DNA from: Saccharopolyspora aridisoli
Lineage (GTDB): Bacteria > Actinomycetota > Actinomycetes > Mycobacteriales > Pseudonocardiaceae
Assembly (NCBI RefSeq): GCF_004348445.1
Contig: NZ_SMKV01000015.1
Coordinates: forward strand, 87,290 to 151,289
Reading direction: 5' to 3'
DNA: 64,000 nt
Both the position numbers and the translations under genes were made by a program. The notes beneath the pieces were generated by a model. The model saw only the letters and a program-made list of their open reading frames with translations. It was not told where the DNA came from and searched no databases. This document shows positions 61,413 to 64,000 of the stretch, piece by piece (position 1 is the stretch's first letter; each line of letters opens with the position of its first letter).

Positions 61413-62203
61413 TGCAGCACCCCGCCTACGGCGAGCTCCGCCCGGTCACCTCCTACGCGTCGGTGCTGCTGGCCGACAACCCGAACCCGATGACGCTGGA
61501 CGGCACGAACACCTGGGTGCTGCGCGATCCGGACTCGCGCGAGTGCGTGGTCATCGACCCGGGCCCGGACGACGCCGAACACCTGAGCCGGGTCGCCGGC
61601 CACGGGCCGGTGTCGCTGGTGCTGCTCACCCACCACCACGAGGACCACACCGCCGGCGTGGCGGAGTTCGTGCAGCGCACCGGGGCTCCCGTGCGCGCGC
61701 TCGACCCGGAGCTGTGCCACGACGCCGAGCCGATCACCGACGGGGAGCCGATCTACGCGGCAGGCCTGCAGCTGCGGGTGCTGACCACCGCGGGCCACAC
61801 AGCCGACTCGGTCTGCTTCGTCGCCGAGCACGACGAAGCGGCGGTGTTCACCGGCGACAGCATCCTCGGCCGAGGCACCACGGTCGTCGCCCACCCCGAC
61901 GGTCACCTGGGCTCATACCTCGATTCGCTGCGCAAGATCGCGTCCCTGCCACCAGGCGTCCGCGTGCTGCCGGGCCACGGCCCGGAACTCGACGACGCCC
62001 GCGCGGTGGCCGAGCACTACCTCGACCACCGCAGGCAACGCCTCGCCCAGGTCCGCCGAGCACTCGGCGACCTAGGTCCCGGAGCCACCCCGCGCCAGGT
62101 GGTCGAACTCGTCTACGCCGACGTCGACCCCGTCGTCTGGCCGGCTGCAGATCTCACGGTCCAAGCCCAACTCACCTACCTCCACGACCACGACCACCTC
62201 TGA
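61412..62203 (+). CDS. Metallo-beta-lactamase-fold hydrolase (LACTB2-like)
   Basis: A 263-residue MBL-fold protein with metal motif LTHHHEDHTAG (H-x-H-x-D-H), TAGHTADS, GDSILGRG and LPGHGP. A C-terminal winged-helix-like stretch (LDHRRQRLAQVRRALGD) resembles LACTB2/glyoxalase-II relatives. It is translationally coupled to the Nudix gene. This pair in the same order lies near ponA2/whiB4 in mycobacteria. Substrate unknown. Confidence 0.87.
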   Translation: MQHPAYGELRPVTSYASVLLADNPNPMTLDGTNTWVLRDPDSRECVVIDPGPDDAEHLSRVAGHGPVSLVLLTHHHEDHTAGVAEFVQRTGAPVRALDPELCHDAEPITDGEPIYAAGLQLRVLTTAGHTADSVCFVAEHDEAAVFTGDSILGRGTTVVAHPDGHLGSYLDSLRKIASLPPGVRVLPGHGPELDDARAVAEHYLDHRRQRLAQVRRALGDLGPGATPRQVVELVYADVDPVVWPAADLTVQAQLTYLHDHDHL

Positions 62204-62219
62204 CGAGAGACGCCAGAGG
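62197..62219 (+). terminator. Hairpin overlapping the stop of the MBL gene
   Basis: CCTCTGACG and CGCCAGAGG (arms at 62197-62205 and 62211-62219) pair in eight of nine positions. The TGA (62201-62203) lies in the left arm. Confidence 0.45.
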
Positions 62220-62362
62220 TCACGTCGACCGAGCTCGGTTCACGCGGGTGTCAGAAGCGCTTGGGCATGAGTACGTGGTGGAGGTCGGGCTTCCGCCAGG
62301 TCGTGCGTCGACGTCGAGTTCCATGCGCGGGACCTAGCGACGTGCTCCGACAGCGGTGCCCG

Positions 62363-63592
62363 TCAGCTGCTGGCGAGGGTGAGGTCGGTCTGGCTGCGGA
62401 GGAGGGTGTTGCGGCGGAGGTGGAGGACCGCGGCGAGGGCGGCTCCTGCTGCTCCGGCGACCAGGAAGGCCGTCGGCGGCCCGGAGAGTTCGACGAGCTG
62501 ACCGCTGGTGGACTGGCCGATGGCCGAGCCCAGCGTCACCGACGTGACCACCCAGCCGAACGCCTCCGCTGCGGTGCCGGGCGGGGCCGCGAACTCGACC
62601 GCGACCGAGTGGGCCGTCGACTGCGGGGTGATCAGGCAGCCCGCGACCAGCAGCATCAGCGCCAGGCCCAGCAGCGTCGTCGGGATCGCGAGCAGCGCGA
62701 CCAGCCCCGCGAAGCCCAGCAGCAGCGCGGGCAGCCGCAGGTGCATCGGACGCGGCCAGGGGTGCACGCCGTAGACCACGCCGACCGCGACCGAGCTGAC
62801 CGAGGCCAGGCTCATCAGCAGCCCGCCCATCGTCGGCTGACCCGCATCGACGGCGGCGGCCGGGACCGCAACCTCGATGAAGCCGATCACCACGCCGAAG
62901 CCCAGCGCGGCCAGCGCGACCGTGCGCATTGCCGGAGCTGCGATCGCTCCGAGCATGGCGCCCACGTGCTCGCTGGGATCCGGTCGCTGCGTGCGGGCCG
63001 CGCGCGTCGAGGCGAAGCCGACGCTGCCCAGCACCATGCAGGCCGAACCGACCACGACGCCCGTTCCCGCCCACGGCATCGCCACCAGCAGGCCCGCCAG
63101 GCCCGGTCCGAGGATGAAGAAGACCTCGAGGCTGATCGCCTCGTAGGAGAACGCGGCCTCGCGGACGCGCCCGGCCGGCAGCAGGTGGCCCCACAGGGCG
63201 CGCGAAGCCGACCCGATGTTGGGCTGGAGCAGGCCCATCGCGAACGCGCCCGCCACCACCAGCGATGTCGAGGCCTCCAGTTCGATCGCGGCCAGCGTCG
63301 CCACCACCGAGGCCGTGAACAGCACTGAGGTGATGTACAGCGGTTTCGACGGACCGACCCGGTCGACGATCCTGCCCTGCGCGACCGAGCCCATCGCAAC
63401 GCCGATCAGCTCGGCGGCCGAGACCGCGCCCGCGATCGCGAACGACGAGCTCTCCCGCTGCACGTACAGCAGCAGGGCCATGCCGATCATCGCGATCGGC
63501 AGCCTGCCCAGCAGTGAGGTCACCACGGGGGTGCGGGCTCCGGGAGTGGTCAGGGCGGCGCGGTAGTCGGCCAGCGACGTGGATGTGGACAC
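62363..63592 (-). CDS. MFS transporter
   Basis: A 409-residue protein with twelve probable transmembrane helices. MFS signature regions include GSVAQGRIVDRVGPSKPL between helices 2 and 3 and long hydrophobic spans thereafter. It resembles drug or sugar efflux proteins; the substrate is unknown. GTG 63592 gives MSTSTSLADYRAAL; a frame to 63670 crosses the operator-like repeats and is rejected. TGGTAC/GTACCA sites lie directly before the start. Confidence 0.85.
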   Translation of the reverse strand: MSTSTSLADYRAALTTPGARTPVVTSLLGRLPIAMIGMALLLYVQRESSSFAIAGAVSAAELIGVAMGSVAQGRIVDRVGPSKPLYITSVLFTASVVATLAAIELEASTSLVVAGAFAMGLLQPNIGSASRALWGHLLPAGRVREAAFSYEAISLEVFFILGPGLAGLLVAMPWAGTGVVVGSACMVLGSVGFASTRAARTQRPDPSEHVGAMLGAIAAPAMRTVALAALGFGVVIGFIEVAVPAAAVDAGQPTMGGLLMSLASVSSVAVGVVYGVHPWPRPMHLRLPALLLGFAGLVALLAIPTTLLGLALMLLVAGCLITPQSTAHSVAVEFAAPPGTAAEAFGWVVTSVTLGSAIGQSTSGQLVELSGPPTAFLVAGAAGAALAAVLHLRRNTLLRSQTDLTLASS

Positions 63593-63628
63593 GCGTACCA
63601 GTATGCCGATTGTGGTACGCGGGTACCA
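63593..63628. promoter_or_regulatory. TGGTAC/GTACCA operator cluster upstream of the MFS gene
   Basis: Half-sites at 63595-63600 (GTACCA), 63613-63618 (TGGTAC) and 63623-63628 (GTACCA). GCGTACCA (63593-63600) and TGGTACGC (63613-63620) form a perfect eight-base inverted repeat, and TGGTAC-N4-GTACCA is a second dyad. The sites touch the MFS start codon, consistent with repression by a TetR- or GntR-like regulator that is not in the window. Confidence 0.5.
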
Positions 63629-63873
63629 ACCAGTTATTCGCGAGCCAGGAGCGTGCTGAGTGACGTTCATTACTCAGAACGGGTGATGTGCGCAACCGTC
63701 CCCTCGGGCCACACGTCTTGGTTCGTGGAAGGGGGTTGCCGGACAGCACGGATTTCCAGCATCTTCATGGGGGAGACAACTCCACACAGACGCCTCCGGT
63801 GCCGAGGATTCGGGGCCGAAGCATCGGAGGACCGGGGAAGCGTGGTTAGTCGTCGGGGGACGAGCCGCGCGAA

Positions 63874-63923
63874 TGTGAAGGGGCTGGAGCGCCACGTCGG
63901 GGGTGGCGCCCAGCCCCTTCACA
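63874..63923 (-). terminator. Long-stem terminator of the Gly/Cys-rich gene
   Basis: TGTGAAGGGGCTGG-a-GCGCCAC (63874-63895) pairs with GTGGCGCCCAGCCCCTTCACA (63903-63923), a 21-bp stem with one bulged A. It lies 36 bases beyond the stop of the minus-strand partial gene. Confidence 0.8.
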
Positions 63924-63958
63924 TGCATCGCTGGTCGGGCTGTGCGGAACAACCGGTC

Positions 63959-64000
63959 AGCAGCCTCCGCCGCCTCCGCCGTCGCCCCCTCCGGAGCCCC
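63959..64000 (-). CDS. C-terminal tail of a Gly-rich protein (partial)
   Basis: Only the last 13 codons are in the window: Gly-Ser-Gly3-Asp-Gly6-Cys-stop on the minus strand. Such a Gly/Cys tail is typical of TIGR04222-domain membrane proteins of actinobacteria, but too little is present to be sure. Confidence 0.5.

Overview
The window is high-GC actinobacterial DNA with GTG/TTG starts, a WhiB-type regulator, and an aspartokinase with the overlapping alpha/beta layout. The gene content points to Pseudonocardiales, and Saccharopolyspora is my best guess by inference. Several blocks keep a gene order that I recall from the Mycobacterium tuberculosis chromosome: dnaX-ybaB-recR, leuA/lysC/asd, and metallophosphoesterase-ponA2-whiB4-two ArsA-like ATPases-DUF4177-RidA-Nudix/MBL. 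Most of the window is therefore core chromosome with insertions.

Layout. 1-5.3 kb: 3' end of an SRP RNA gene, dnaX, an inserted S9 peptidase, ybaB-recR. 5.3-11.4 kb: a five-gene oligopeptide/dipeptide ABC importer operon. 11.4-16.4 kb: a small Cys-pair protein, an EamA exporter divergent from a LysR regulator, a DUF6259-like glycosidase coupled to an 85-aa protein, and DedA. 16.6-24.6 kb: leuA with an attenuator-like leader, a small membrane protein, a FUSC protein, a kynureninase-like enzyme, a PadR/membrane-protein pair and a nitroreductase. 24.7-30.4 kb: a PIG-V-type mannosyltransferase, lysC-asd and a gluconokinase-like FGGY kinase.

30.4-40.6 kb is the most interesting part: a complete ini locus. 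It holds two dynamin-like GTPases (iniC, iniA) and a 611-residue IniB-type protein made mostly of PVVGD/TSGD repeats. Divergent from these are a membrane-anchored Hsp70 ATPase-domain protein and an 819-residue LuxR-type ATPase regulator resembling IniR. In mycobacteria iniBAC answers cell-envelope stress. Here it sits, with an added Hsp70-like partner, in what is probably an actinomycete lacking mycolic acids.

40.7-49.7 kb is accessory: an HSL-type hydrolase, an FMN reductase, Dps, an old-yellow enzyme, a second S9 peptidase, a CGNR regulator divergent from a second EamA exporter, DUF1203, TspO, and an unplaced membrane protein beside tRNA-Pro(CGG). 50-62.2 kb is envelope and redox core: metallophosphoesterase, YqeY, siderophore-interacting protein, PonA2-type PBP, WhiB4/WblA, a paired ArsA-like ATPase operon, DUF4177, RidA, two unrecognised genes that look paralogous, Nudix and MBL hydrolases. 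The window ends with an MFS transporter, an operator-like cluster and the tail of a Gly/Cys-rich protein.

A recurring structural theme is that convergent gene pairs end inside small dyads whose complementary arms contain both stop codons. No CRISPR array, insertion sequence or prophage was seen. Function calls rest on reading motifs by eye; no database search was run.
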